Assembly (NCBI GenBank): GCA_900557255.1
Contig: USSA01000120.1
Coordinates: 1-8,795, forward strand
DNA from: an uncultured Prevotella sp.
Lineage (GTDB): Bacteria > Bacteroidota > Bacteroidia > Bacteroidales > Bacteroidaceae
DNA length: 8,795 bases
Reading direction: 5' to 3'
In this document: piece by piece, positions 1 to 6,797 of the stretch
Numbering within the stretch: the stretch's first letter is position 1
Layout: every line of letters begins with the position of its first letter
Notes under the pieces: model-generated
Database searches by the model: none
The model's input: the letters and a program-made list of their open reading frames with translations, nothing else
What the model was told of the DNA's origin: nothing
Translations under genes and position numbers: made by a program

Positions 1-23
1 AGTGAAGAACGAAGAGTGAAGAA
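1..23. repeat. G/A-rich heptamer repeat at window edge
   Basis: Three consecutive 7-base units can be read here: AGTGAAG, AACGAAG, AGTGAAG, followed by AA. The period of 7 is the same as that of the TCAACAT arrays elsewhere in the window, but the sequence differs. The array may continue to the left of the window. The rest of the leader, to base 69, contains no gene and no promoter match that I can defend. Confidence 0.5.
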
Positions 24-69
24 ACAACGTTCGGCGTCCGAATGGAAAGCCAATTCAAATGCTTATAAT

Positions 70-83
70 TTAACATTTAACAT
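70..83 (+). repeat. Two TTAACAT heptamers before the mannanase start
   Basis: Two perfect tandem copies of TTAACAT end 9 nt before the GH26 start codon. They are a T-variant of the TCAACAT unit found before four other genes in this window. The bases between the array and the ATG are A/T-rich, and no Shine-Dalgarno sequence is present. Confidence 0.6.
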
Positions 84-92
84 TATAAAGAT

Positions 93-1253
93 ATGGTATT
101 GAAGAAATATTTATTGAGTGCAGCTTGCCTCATGGCGATGCAAGGAGCAATGGCACAGGTTGATGGCGTTACGGGCGCATCAGTCCAGACTGCCAATACT
201 TCCTGCTGCAAGGGTAAAAAGCAATGTTGCAATACTCCGGCAGAGCAATTGAAGGCCAGACTGCAGAAATTATTGAACAAGGGAATCATGCTCGGACATC
301 AGGATGATCCGGTGTATGGTACTACTTGGAAATGGGATGAAGGAAAGAGCGATGTACTCCTCACTACAGGTGATTATCCTGCTGTGATGGGTTTCGATCT
401 AGGAAAAATAGAGTTGGACAGCAAGGAAAACCTCGATGGCGTGTCTTTCGATCGTATGCGAAAAGAAATCATTGCCCAAAATGAGAGAGGAGGCATCGTC
501 ACTTTGAGTTGGCATCCTTGGAATCCGGTTACTGGCGAGAATGCCTGGGATCCGAAAGGTGATGCTGTAGCTGCTATTCTGGATGGAGGCGCCCAGCAAC
601 AGAAGTTTGATGGCTGGCTCAAGAAGGTTTCCGATTTCATCCTTTCTTTGAAGACAAACGATGGTAAACTGGTTCCTGTCATCTTCCGACCATGGCATGA
701 AATGAATGGCGGATGGTTCTGGTGGGGAGCTAGCAGTTGCACACCTGCACAATATAACCAATTATACGTAAAAACCCTAAATATACTTACTAAAGCAGGG
801 TGCAATAACATCGTTTGGGCTTGGTCACCAAATCTCAGCGACGAGAAGACGGTAGAAAAATTCCTGGAGCGATTCCCAGGAGAAAAGTATGTGGATATGC
901 TGGGTGTTGACGTCTACGAGTTCGACAACAGCGATGCCAACTATCAGCAGAACCTTGCTGCTACGCTCGATGTGCTGATGGAGGCAGCCAAGAAGGTTGG
1001 CAAGATTCCTGCCCTCACCGAAACGGGTTGCAGGGGTATCGCCAGCAAGAAGAATTGGTTTACCCAAACCCTTTGGCCTGTACTTCAGAAGTATCAGTTG
1101 AGTTATGTACTCTTCTGGCGTAATGCCTGGGATAAACCTCAGGAGGAAGCCTATCTTCCTGGAGTAGGCGATGGAGCCATCATTGACGACTTCAAGGCAT
1201 TCAAGAAGGAAAAGAAAGTCCTCTTTGCCAAAGACATTGTAAAGGTTAAATAA
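93..1253 (+). CDS. manA: Secreted GH26 endo-beta-1,4-mannanase
   Basis: Predicted to hydrolyse beta-1,4-mannan outside the cytoplasm to mannobiose and short oligomers. The 386-residue protein begins with a signal peptide: KK at 4-5, a hydrophobic stretch to about residue 18, and a likely cut after AMA at 21, before Q22. The GH26 (beta/alpha)8 domain fills residues ~50-375. Visible family motifs are WHPWNP (140-145), WHEMNGGWFWWG (201-212) with E203 as probable acid/base, and LTETG (308-312) with E310 as probable nucleophile. The mature N-terminus carries two cysteine pairs, C38-C39 and C45-C46, before the catalytic domain, which is odd for the family. A lipoprotein is unlikely, because C12 lies too early and lacks a proper lipobox. 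It is the first gene of the mannan cluster, and the phosphorylase starts 130 bp downstream. The name manA follows the B. fragilis mannan-cluster usage and is not the mannose-6-phosphate isomerase manA. Family is certain; the exact substrate is inferred from neighbours. Confidence 0.93.
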   Translation: MVLKKYLLSAACLMAMQGAMAQVDGVTGASVQTANTSCCKGKKQCCNTPAEQLKARLQKLLNKGIMLGHQDDPVYGTTWKWDEGKSDVLLTTGDYPAVMGFDLGKIELDSKENLDGVSFDRMRKEIIAQNERGGIVTLSWHPWNPVTGENAWDPKGDAVAAILDGGAQQQKFDGWLKKVSDFILSLKTNDGKLVPVIFRPWHEMNGGWFWWGASSCTPAQYNQLYVKTLNILTKAGCNNIVWAWSPNLSDEKTVEKFLERFPGEKYVDMLGVDVYEFDNSDANYQQNLAATLDVLMEAAKKVGKIPALTETGCRGIASKKNWFTQTLWPVLQKYQLSYVLFWRNAWDKPQEEAYLPGVGDGAIIDDFKAFKKEKKVLFAKDIVKVK

Positions 1254-1281
1254 ATGTTGAATGTTGAATGTTGAATGTTGA
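1254..1281 (-). repeat. Inverted heptamer array directly after the mannanase stop
   Basis: Four perfect ATGTTGA units start at the base after the TAA stop of the mannanase. They are the reverse complement of the TCAACAT units at 1312-1367. The two arrays could therefore pair into a stem of about 28 bp in the transcript or as a DNA cruciform. The intervening loop includes a small ATTGG/CCAAT inverted repeat (1282-1298). No U-tract follows, so a plain intrinsic terminator is not supported. Confidence 0.75.
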
Positions 1282-1311
1282 ATTGGCTTTAGTCCAATGT
1301 GCATTTTATAC

Positions 1312-1367
1312 TCAACATTCAACGTTCAACATTCAACGTTCAACATTCAACATTCAACATTCAACAT
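1312..1367 (+). repeat. Eight-copy TCAACAT heptamer array before the phosphorylase
   Basis: Eight head-to-tail 7-bp units are present. Units 2 and 4 read TCAACGT and the others TCAACAT. The array ends 16 nt before the ATG at 1384 and is the longest of its kind in the window. It stays open in the reading frame of the next gene, giving a false N-terminal extension with a repeated HSTFNIQ pattern. Confidence 0.85.
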
Positions 1368-1383
1368 TAATATAAAACAAAAT

Positions 1384-2556
1384 ATGACTACATTTCAAGA
1401 CAAAGTGAAAGCACTCCGCGCTCATCATGAGGAATTGCTGAGCCGTAAGAATGAACCCGTAGAGTGGGGAAATGGTATCTACGAAAAGTATAAGAACCCA
1501 ATCCTCACCGCAGAACATACACCCTTGGAGTGGCGTTACGACTTCGATGAGAAGAGCAATCCGTATCTCATGCAGCGCATCATGATGAATGCTACCCTCA
1601 ATTCGGGTGCCATCAAGTGGAATGGTAAGTATCTCCTCGTTGTTCGTGTTGAGGGTGCTGACCGCAAGAGCTTCTTTGCCGTAGCAGAGAGTCCTAATGG
1701 TGTTGACAACTTCCGTTTCTGGGATGAGCCTATCACCATGCCTGAGGATGTTGTTCCTGCTACCAACATCTATGATATGCGACTCACAGCTCATGAGGAT
1801 GGTTATATCTATGGCGTGTTCTGTGCAGAGCGTCATGATGATGCACAGCCTGGCGACCTCAGTGCTGCTACTGCTACTGCAGCCATCGCCCGTACCAAGG
1901 ACCTGGTAAACTGGGAGCGTCTTCCTGATCTGAAGACCAAGAGCCAGCAGCGCAATGTGGTTCTCCATCCGGAGTTCGTTGATGGCAAGTATGCTTTCTA
2001 TACCCGTCCACAGGATGGTTTCATCGATACAGGTTCTGGTGGTGGTATCGGTTGGGCTCTTGTTGATGATATCACTCATGCCGAAATCAAGGAAGAGAAG
2101 ATCATCAATGCCCGTCACTATCATACCATCCAGGAGGTGAAGAACGGTGAGGGTCCTCATCCTATCAAGACTGATAAGGGCTGGTTGCATCTGGCTCACG
2201 GTGTTCGTGGCTGTGCCAGCGGTCTCCGCTATGTACTCTATATGTACATGACTTCTCTTGAGGATCCTACTAAGGTGATTGCTGAACCAGGTGGATATCT
2301 CCTCGTACCGGAAGGTCCTGAGTATATCGGTGATGTAATGAATGTAGTCTTTGCCAATGGTTGGATTGCAGATGAGGATGGCAAGGTATTCATCTACTAT
2401 GCTTCTTCTGATACCCGCATGCATGTGGCAACTTCTACCATCGACCGATTGGTAGATTACTGCATGAACACACCAAAGGATGATTATCGTACTCAGTTCT
2501 CTGTAGAGAAGATCAAGGCTTTGGTAGCAAAAAATAAACAGACTTTAAGTAAATAA
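1384..2556 (+). CDS. mgp: GH130 4-O-beta-D-mannosyl-D-glucose phosphorylase
   Basis: Cytoplasmic enzyme predicted to convert beta-1,4-mannosyl-glucose plus phosphate to alpha-mannose-1-phosphate and glucose (EC 2.4.1.281). The protein is 390 residues with no signal peptide, as expected for an intracellular phosphorylase of the GH130 five-bladed beta-propeller fold. The NIYDMRLT motif (128-135) places Asp131 where the B. fragilis enzyme has its general acid, also numbered 131. Other probable active-site features are R88 and E90 (VVRVEG), HPEF (195-198), RPQDGF (208-213) and the HGVRG stretch (262-266). I chose ATG 1384 (MTTFQDKV). The open frame runs on to 1297, but that stretch only translates the heptamer array. 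Neighbouring mannanase and 2-epimerase genes favour mannosylglucose over mannobiose or N-glycan substrates. A hairpin with a U-tract follows the stop. Confidence 0.93.
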   Translation: MTTFQDKVKALRAHHEELLSRKNEPVEWGNGIYEKYKNPILTAEHTPLEWRYDFDEKSNPYLMQRIMMNATLNSGAIKWNGKYLLVVRVEGADRKSFFAVAESPNGVDNFRFWDEPITMPEDVVPATNIYDMRLTAHEDGYIYGVFCAERHDDAQPGDLSAATATAAIARTKDLVNWERLPDLKTKSQQRNVVLHPEFVDGKYAFYTRPQDGFIDTGSGGGIGWALVDDITHAEIKEEKIINARHYHTIQEVKNGEGPHPIKTDKGWLHLAHGVRGCASGLRYVLYMYMTSLEDPTKVIAEPGGYLLVPEGPEYIGDVMNVVFANGWIADEDGKVFIYYASSDTRMHVATSTIDRLVDYCMNTPKDDYRTQFSVEKIKALVAKNKQTLSK

Positions 2557-2577
2557 GTTTCAGGTATTAAGATTGTA

Positions 2578-2635
2578 GGGATTCGTACTCCTCATCCGTA
2601 TTATCAGATATAGATGGGGAGCGAATCCCTTTTTT
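2578..2635 (+). terminator. Hairpin with U-tract between phosphorylase and transporter
   Basis: GGGATTCG (2578-2585) pairs exactly with CGAATCCC (2622-2629), and TTTTTT follows at 2630-2635. The stem can continue inward with interruptions (CTCC/GGGAG, CATC/GATG) around a loop of about 16 nt. It has the form of an intrinsic terminator. Since it lies inside what looks like one pathway operon, it may be partial and lower transporter and epimerase expression relative to the first two genes. No TAnnTTTG promoter is visible between it and the next gene. Confidence 0.7.
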
Positions 2636-2643
2636 AGTAACAT

Positions 2644-2671
2644 TCAACATTCAACACTCAACATTCAACAT
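2644..2671 (+). repeat. Four TCAACAT heptamers before the transporter
   Basis: Four tandem units (the second is TCAACAC) follow a partial unit and end 14 nt before the transporter ATG. The spacer after the array is A-rich (TTAAAAATAAAAACA), and no Shine-Dalgarno site is seen. Confidence 0.8.
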
Positions 2672-2685
2672 TAAAAATAAAAACA

Positions 2686-4029
2686 ATGGCTCGTTTAAAA
2701 GAAAAAATAGCTTATGCATTGGGTGATGCCGCTGCGGGTGGTATTGTATGGAAGGTGATGTCTATCGCTTTTCCTCTGTTTTTTACAAATGTCTTCGGAC
2801 TCTCTTTTGCGGATGCGGCAGTACTGATGCTCGTAGCCCGCATGTTCGATGTGGTTACTGACCCGCTGATGGGTACTCTTGCCGACCGTACCCAGAGCCG
2901 TTTCGGTACCTACCGTCCTTGGCTCATCTATGGTGCCATTCCTTTCGGATTGATATTCGCCCTCTTGCTCTATACACCAGACTTCGGTCCTGTGGGCAAG
3001 CGAATCTATGCTTACGCCCTCTATCTGCTGATGATGGCGGTATATACTATGGTGAATGTGCCTTACGGCTCATTGCTCGGTGTGATGACCGAGGATGATG
3101 ATGAGAAGAACCAGTTCTCTTCTTTCCGTATGGTAGGTGCTTATGCCATGGGATTCGTTACCCTGCTTTCTTTCCCTTATCTCCAGAAAATGGTAGGTGG
3201 TTCTGCCGCTCATCAGTATGCTGTCATTGGTGCCGTGCTCGGTATTATTGCAGCTGTGATGACATTGGCTTGCGGACTCCTTACCAAGGAACGTCTGAAG
3301 CCGAAACGCGCTGAGAAGTTCTCTTTCCAGCAGTTTGCCGACCTCGTTCACAACAAGGCTTGGCTCTATATGACAGCCATCGCCGTGTGCACTAACTTCT
3401 TCAACGGATTCCGCTATGCCGTAGCCGGCTATATGTTTGATTACTGTCTGCATGGCAATGTAACCATCGAGGGACTGATTATCAACTATACCGTTTTCAT
3501 GGCGTTCGGTGAAGTAACCTGTATGATTTTCGGTGGTGTATCTCCTTGGTTCACCCGTCTGGTAGGCAGCAAGCGCATGGCATTCTTCTGGGCTGCAGCA
3601 CTCTGTCTGGTTCTCTCGGTTGTCTTCTTCTTCATCCCGATGAATCCGTCGTATATCTGGGTGATGATAGCCATCGTTATCCTTACCTCTATGGGTATCG
3701 GTATCTATTCGCCATTGATGTGGTCTATGTATGCCGATGTAGCCGACTACCATACCGAGCATTTCGGAACATCCGCTACAGGTCTTATCTTCTCTTCCGG
3801 TACGATGAGCCAGAAGTTTGGTACCGCCATTTCCGGTTCTCTCATCGCCCTCTTCCTGGGCTGGGCAGGTGCCAACATGATAACAGATAAGATGGGTAAT
3901 ACGATGATCGACCCAGCCAGTGTTACCGACTCTGTGCTTACGATGGTATGGTCATTGTTCTCACTCTTCCCAGCCGTCATCGCCTTCCTGCTGATGGTGC
4001 TTGCCTGGAAGTTCCCTATCCGCAAATAA
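2686..4029 (+). CDS. MFS sugar transporter, GPH (glycoside-cation symporter) family
   Basis: Inner-membrane carrier probably bringing mannobiose or short manno-oligosaccharides into the cytoplasm with a cation. The 447-residue protein is strongly hydrophobic with about 12 predicted membrane segments. The GPH signature is clear after the second helix: DPLMGTLADRTQSR begins at residue 59, continues to FGTYRPW, and contains D59, G63, D67, R68 and R77. A second family motif, MYADVADYHTE, starts at residue 348 in the loop after about helix 10. The first residues (MARLKEKIAYALGDAAAG) also fit the family start, so ATG 2686 is secure. Its place between the phosphorylase and the epimerase matches the order of the B. 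fragilis mannan cluster, where the corresponding gene is annotated as a sugar/cation symporter. The cation and exact substrate cannot be read from sequence. Confidence 0.88.
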   Translation: MARLKEKIAYALGDAAAGGIVWKVMSIAFPLFFTNVFGLSFADAAVLMLVARMFDVVTDPLMGTLADRTQSRFGTYRPWLIYGAIPFGLIFALLLYTPDFGPVGKRIYAYALYLLMMAVYTMVNVPYGSLLGVMTEDDDEKNQFSSFRMVGAYAMGFVTLLSFPYLQKMVGGSAAHQYAVIGAVLGIIAAVMTLACGLLTKERLKPKRAEKFSFQQFADLVHNKAWLYMTAIAVCTNFFNGFRYAVAGYMFDYCLHGNVTIEGLIINYTVFMAFGEVTCMIFGGVSPWFTRLVGSKRMAFFWAAALCLVLSVVFFFIPMNPSYIWVMIAIVILTSMGIGIYSPLMWSMYADVADYHTEHFGTSATGLIFSSGTMSQKFGTAISGSLIALFLGWAGANMITDKMGNTMIDPASVTDSVLTMVWSLFSLFPAVIAFLLMVLAWKFPIRK

Positions 4030-4062
4030 TTGTTTTAACATAACTAATAATCACTATTAAAA

Positions 4063-4078
4063 ATGGAAAAATGGAAAA
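4063..4078 (+). repeat. Octamer duplication making a decoy start codon
   Basis: ATGGAAAA occurs twice in direct tandem. The second copy holds the true epimerase start. The first gives an ATG shifted by 8 bases, opening a different frame that stops after about two dozen codons inside the gene. Confidence 0.6.
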
Positions 4079-5252
4079 TCTTAAAGAAACGATGCGGGAT
4101 GTTCTGGAGAACAACATCCTCAGCTATTGGCTAACGAAAGTGAAAGATGAAGAAAACGGTGGCTTTTACGGACGTGTAGACGGTAACGACCAGGTACATC
4201 CTGAAGCCGAGAAGGGTGCGGTGATGAATGCCCGTATCCTCTGGGCGTTTTCTGCAGCCTATCGTGTCTTGAAGAAGCCGGAGTATCTTGAGGCTGCCAC
4301 CCGTGCCAAGGATTATGTGCGTGATTATTTCCTCGACAGGGAATATGGCGGCATCTACTGGAGTGTTGACTATCAGGGTAATCCGCTCGATACCAAGAAG
4401 CAGACTTACGCCATCGGCTTTGCCATCTATGGTTTCTCGGAGTATGCCCGTGCAACAGGTGACAAGGAGGCGTTGGATATCGCCATCTCTCTGTATCATG
4501 ACATAGAGAAGCATGCCTTTGATGCCGAGAACAACGGATATATCGAGGCATTGACCCGTGAGTGGAATCCGATTGCTGATATGCGTCTCTCTGATAAGGA
4601 TGAGAATGGATCCCGTACGATGAATACCCATCTGCATATCATCGAGCCATATACCAATCTTTATCGTGTATGGAAGACTCCGGAACTAGAGAAGAGCATC
4701 CGCAATCTGCTCGATATCTTCACCGATAAGCTTCTGAACAAGGAGACTTATCATCTCGACCTCTTCTTCAATGACGAGTGGGAGGGCAAGCGCAACATCG
4801 AGAGCTATGGTCATGATATTGAGGCGTCCTGGCTGCTCCACGAAACCGCGCTGGTTTTAGACGATAAAATATTGCTGCATAAGATAGAGCGCATCATCCG
4901 TCGTATAGCCGATGCAGCAGATGAAGGCTTACGTCCGGATGGCAGTATGGTTTACGAGCATTGGAAAGATAGAGATAAGTATGATCTCCAGCGCCAGTGG
5001 TGGGTGCAGTGCGAGAACATCATCGGACATATCGACCTCTATCAGTATTTCCGTACCGAAGAGAATCTTCTGGTTGCCATCTCCTGCTGGAACTATGTAG
5101 CCAAGCATCTGCTGGATGCCAAGAACGGTGAGTGGCACTGGGCTATCCTGGAAGATGGTACGGTAAACAAGGAGGATGATAAGGCGGGTTTCTGGAAATG
5201 TCCTTACCACAACTCCCGTATGTGTCTTGAACTCATCGAACGTGACTATTAA
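4071..5252 (+). CDS. ce: Cellobiose/mannobiose 2-epimerase (AGE family)
   Basis: Cytoplasmic epimerase predicted to invert C2 of the reducing-end sugar, converting beta-1,4-mannobiose to mannosyl-glucose (EC 5.1.3.11), the substrate of the GH130 enzyme upstream. The 393-residue length and (alpha/alpha)6-barrel pattern fit the N-acylglucosamine 2-epimerase superfamily. Likely catalytic histidines are H189 in THLHI, H248 in SYGHDIEASWLL and H380 in CPYHNSRM. They sit five to six residues after H184, H243 and H374 of the Ruminococcus albus enzyme as I recall them. WWVQCE (310-315) is another conserved block. Only 41 bp separate it from the transporter stop, so the two are probably co-transcribed. 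Unlike its neighbours it has no TCAACAT array before it. The start lies in an exact octamer duplication (ATGGAAAA at 4063 and 4071). Only the second ATG is in frame. Confidence 0.93.
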   Translation: MENLKETMRDVLENNILSYWLTKVKDEENGGFYGRVDGNDQVHPEAEKGAVMNARILWAFSAAYRVLKKPEYLEAATRAKDYVRDYFLDREYGGIYWSVDYQGNPLDTKKQTYAIGFAIYGFSEYARATGDKEALDIAISLYHDIEKHAFDAENNGYIEALTREWNPIADMRLSDKDENGSRTMNTHLHIIEPYTNLYRVWKTPELEKSIRNLLDIFTDKLLNKETYHLDLFFNDEWEGKRNIESYGHDIEASWLLHETALVLDDKILLHKIERIIRRIADAADEGLRPDGSMVYEHWKDRDKYDLQRQWWVQCENIIGHIDLYQYFRTEENLLVAISCWNYVAKHLLDAKNGEWHWAILEDGTVNKEDDKAGFWKCPYHNSRMCLELIERDY

Positions 5253-5286
5253 CATACAGATTCCCTGCAAGGCAGGAATAGACAAC

Positions 5287-5326
5287 AAAAATCCAAGCAA
5301 ATCATATATTTGCTTGGATTTTTTTG
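5287..5326 (+). terminator. Intrinsic terminator of the mannan cluster
   Basis: AATCCAAGCAAAT (5290-5302) pairs perfectly with ATTTGCTTGGATT (5308-5320) around a 5-nt loop. A run of T (5319-5325) follows and A's precede, so the stem can extend by A-U pairs. It lies 35 bp after the epimerase stop. Its T-run overlaps the -33 element proposed for the next operon. Confidence 0.9.
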
Positions 5327-5354
5327 TTTATCCCGATTTTTTATTGTACTTTTG
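5322..5354 (+). promoter_or_regulatory. Bacteroidota-type promoter of the kinase pair
   Basis: TACTTTTG (5347-5354) matches the Bacteroidota -7 consensus TAnnTTTG exactly. TTTTG (5322-5326) lies 20 nt upstream, the expected place for the -33 TTTG element. Transcription would start near 5360, leaving a leader of about 70 nt that ends in the TCAACAT array. The site directly follows the terminator of the mannan cluster. Confidence 0.75.
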
Positions 5355-5393
5355 CAGCCAATGTAGAATTGAGGGTGGTATCGCATCAAAAAT

Positions 5394-5421
5394 TCAACAT
5401 TCAACATTCAACATTAAACAT
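5394..5421 (+). repeat. Four heptamers before the first kinase
   Basis: Three TCAACAT units and a TAAACAT unit end 9 nt before the ATG. Placed after the predicted promoter, they would form the 3' half of the mRNA leader, directly before the translation start. Confidence 0.8.
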
Positions 5422-5430
5422 TAAAAATAA

Positions 5431-6048
5431 ATGTATATAGCAATAGCAGGAAATATCGGTAGTGGAAAGACAACACTCACCAAGATGCTTTCTAAACATT
5501 ATGGATGGAAACAGTACTTGGAGCCCGTGGCTGAAAACCCCTATATCGATGACTATTACAAGGATATCTCGCGATGGGCACTCAATATGGAAGTGTTCTA
5601 TCTGAAGCAGAGATTCAAGAATCTGTTAGAGATCCAGTACAGTAAAGAGACGGTTATCCAGGACCGCACCATCTTTGAGGGTGTCTATGTCTTTGCGGCC
5701 AACAACCGGAAGATGGGCAACATGGATCAGCGCGATTACGAGACTTATATGGAACTTTTCGAGTCGATGATGGAAGTGGTAGAGATGCCTGAACTGATGA
5801 TTTATCTCCGTTCTTCAGTTCCTCACCTCGTGAAGAATATCCAGAAGCGCGGTCGTGATTATGAGCAGAAGATGCCTCTGGATTATCTGGAAGGTATCAA
5901 CAATCTTTACGAAGATTTCATCATGAACAAATATAAGGGCAAGGTGCTCATCGTAGAAGTTGATAATCTCGATTTCGAGCACAATCCCAAGCAGTTTGGT
6001 GAAATCGTAGATAAGATAGATGCCAAGCTCTTCGGGCTGTTCTCTTAA
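5431..6048 (+). CDS. Deoxynucleoside kinase (first of a tandem pair)
   Basis: Cytoplasmic salvage enzyme predicted to phosphorylate a deoxynucleoside to its 5'-monophosphate with ATP. The 205-residue protein belongs to the dNK/thymidine kinase 2-like family of P-loop kinases. The P-loop GNIGSGKTT spans residues 7-15. EPVAENPY (31-38) is the usual substrate-site block. QDRTIFEG (77-84) holds the D-R-[ST] motif, and KRGRDYEQ (139-146) is the arginine-rich LID. Which base it prefers cannot be read here. Bacteroidota commonly carry purine-type deoxynucleoside kinases of this kind. It is preceded by its own promoter and followed after 43 bp by a close paralogue that shares the first 16 residues except position 2 and the same motif order. 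A leader-and-array arrangement precedes both genes. Family confidence is high, substrate low. Confidence 0.9.
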   Translation: MYIAIAGNIGSGKTTLTKMLSKHYGWKQYLEPVAENPYIDDYYKDISRWALNMEVFYLKQRFKNLLEIQYSKETVIQDRTIFEGVYVFAANNRKMGNMDQRDYETYMELFESMMEVVEMPELMIYLRSSVPHLVKNIQKRGRDYEQKMPLDYLEGINNLYEDFIMNKYKGKVLIVEVDNLDFEHNPKQFGEIVDKIDAKLFGLFS

Positions 6049-6055
6049 GCCCAAT

Positions 6056-6083
6056 TCAACATTCAACATTTAACATTCAACAT
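6056..6083 (+). repeat. Four heptamers between the two kinases
   Basis: The units are TCAACAT, TCAACAT, TTAACAT, TCAACAT. They fill most of the 43-bp gap between the kinase genes and end 8 nt before the second ATG. The gap has no terminator or promoter match, so the pair is probably one transcript. Confidence 0.8.
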
Positions 6084-6091
6084 TACCAAAG

Positions 6092-6718
6092 ATGCATATA
6101 GCAATAGCAGGAAATATAGGTAGCGGCAAGACAACATTAACCAAGATGCTTGCCAAGAGATATGGCTGGAAAGCTAATTTCGAGCCGGTAGATAATAATC
6201 CATATCTGGCTGATTATTACAAGGATATGGAACGTTGGTCGTTTAATCTTCAGATTTACTTTCTGAACAAGCGATTCCATGATGTTGTGGAGATTTCCCG
6301 TTCAGAGCAGACCATCGTACAGGATAGAACCATCTTCGAGGATGCGCGTATCTTTGCGCCTAATCTTCATGATATAGGTATGATGAGCGACAGGGATTTT
6401 AAGAACTATACCGATCTCTTCGATCTGATGATCAGTCTGGTGAAACTCCCAGACCTGATGATATATATCAAGAGCAGCATTCCTACGCTCGTGAAGCATA
6501 TCGAGAAGCGTGGCCGCGATTTCGAGAAGAGCATCCGCATCGATTACCTCCAGGGTTTGAACAAGCGTTATGAGGATTGGATCAAGGATTATAAAGGTCG
6601 CCTCATCATCATCGATGGTGATAATCTGGAGTTTGGAGAGAGTCCGGAAGACTTCCGAAAGGTTACTGACCTGATAGATGCTGAGCTCTTCGGCCTGTTT
6701 GCTGAAAAAGGAGTTTAA
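6092..6718 (+). CDS. Deoxynucleoside kinase (second of a tandem pair)
   Basis: Paralogue of the preceding gene, 208 residues, with the same predicted deoxynucleoside-to-monophosphate reaction. The P-loop GNIGSGKTT (7-15), EPVDNNPY (31-38), QDRTIFED (77-84) and KRGRDFEK (139-146) align without gaps to the first copy, so this is a tandem duplication. Differences concentrate around residues 28-35 (KANFEPVD against KQYLEPVA), 84-97 and the C-terminal tail, which adds AEKGV. The E84 to D84 change and the differing middle segment may reflect different base preference or pairing of unlike subunits. Deoxynucleoside kinases are dimers, and some lactobacilli use tandem genes to make heterodimers. That comparison is inference. 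A strong terminator lies 24 bp after the stop. Confidence 0.9.
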   Translation: MHIAIAGNIGSGKTTLTKMLAKRYGWKANFEPVDNNPYLADYYKDMERWSFNLQIYFLNKRFHDVVEISRSEQTIVQDRTIFEDARIFAPNLHDIGMMSDRDFKNYTDLFDLMISLVKLPDLMIYIKSSIPTLVKHIEKRGRDFEKSIRIDYLQGLNKRYEDWIKDYKGRLIIIDGDNLEFGESPEDFRKVTDLIDAELFGLFAEKGV

Positions 6719-6741
6719 AGGGCTTTTAAACGTAAAAAAGT

Positions 6742-6797
6742 AAAAAGCGCAACCCCGCTAGGCGTCAAAGGAGGAACGCCTGGCGGGGTTGCGTTTT
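6742..6797. terminator. Strong, probably bidirectional terminator
   Basis: An 18-bp stem (6748-6765 with 6776-6793, one T-G pair) surrounds a 10-nt loop (CAAAGGAGGA). The stem is GC-rich, with AAAAA before it and TTTT after it, so it can end transcription in either direction. It follows the second kinase and separates that operon from the repeat region. Confidence 0.92.

Noticed and set aside
126..128. Lipoprotein cysteine in the mannanase signal region (C12)
   Set aside because: The hydrophobic stretch before it is too short and the -3 residue is Ser. The AMA-Q cut at 21/22 fits signal peptidase I better.
1297..1383. N-terminal extension of the phosphorylase frame, starting at an ATG before the repeat array
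   Set aside because: It only translates the heptamer array (repeating HSTFNIQ pattern). Starting at ATG 1384 gives the family's usual N-terminus and puts the catalytic Asp at 131.
1354..2424. Long minus-strand open frame opposite the phosphorylase
   Set aside because: It is a codon-bias shadow of the GH130 gene, with no signature of its own.
5260..5279. Small hairpin just after the epimerase stop as the terminator
   Set aside because: The stem has a bulge and no T-run follows. The perfect 13-bp stem at 5290-5320 with its T-run is the better terminator.
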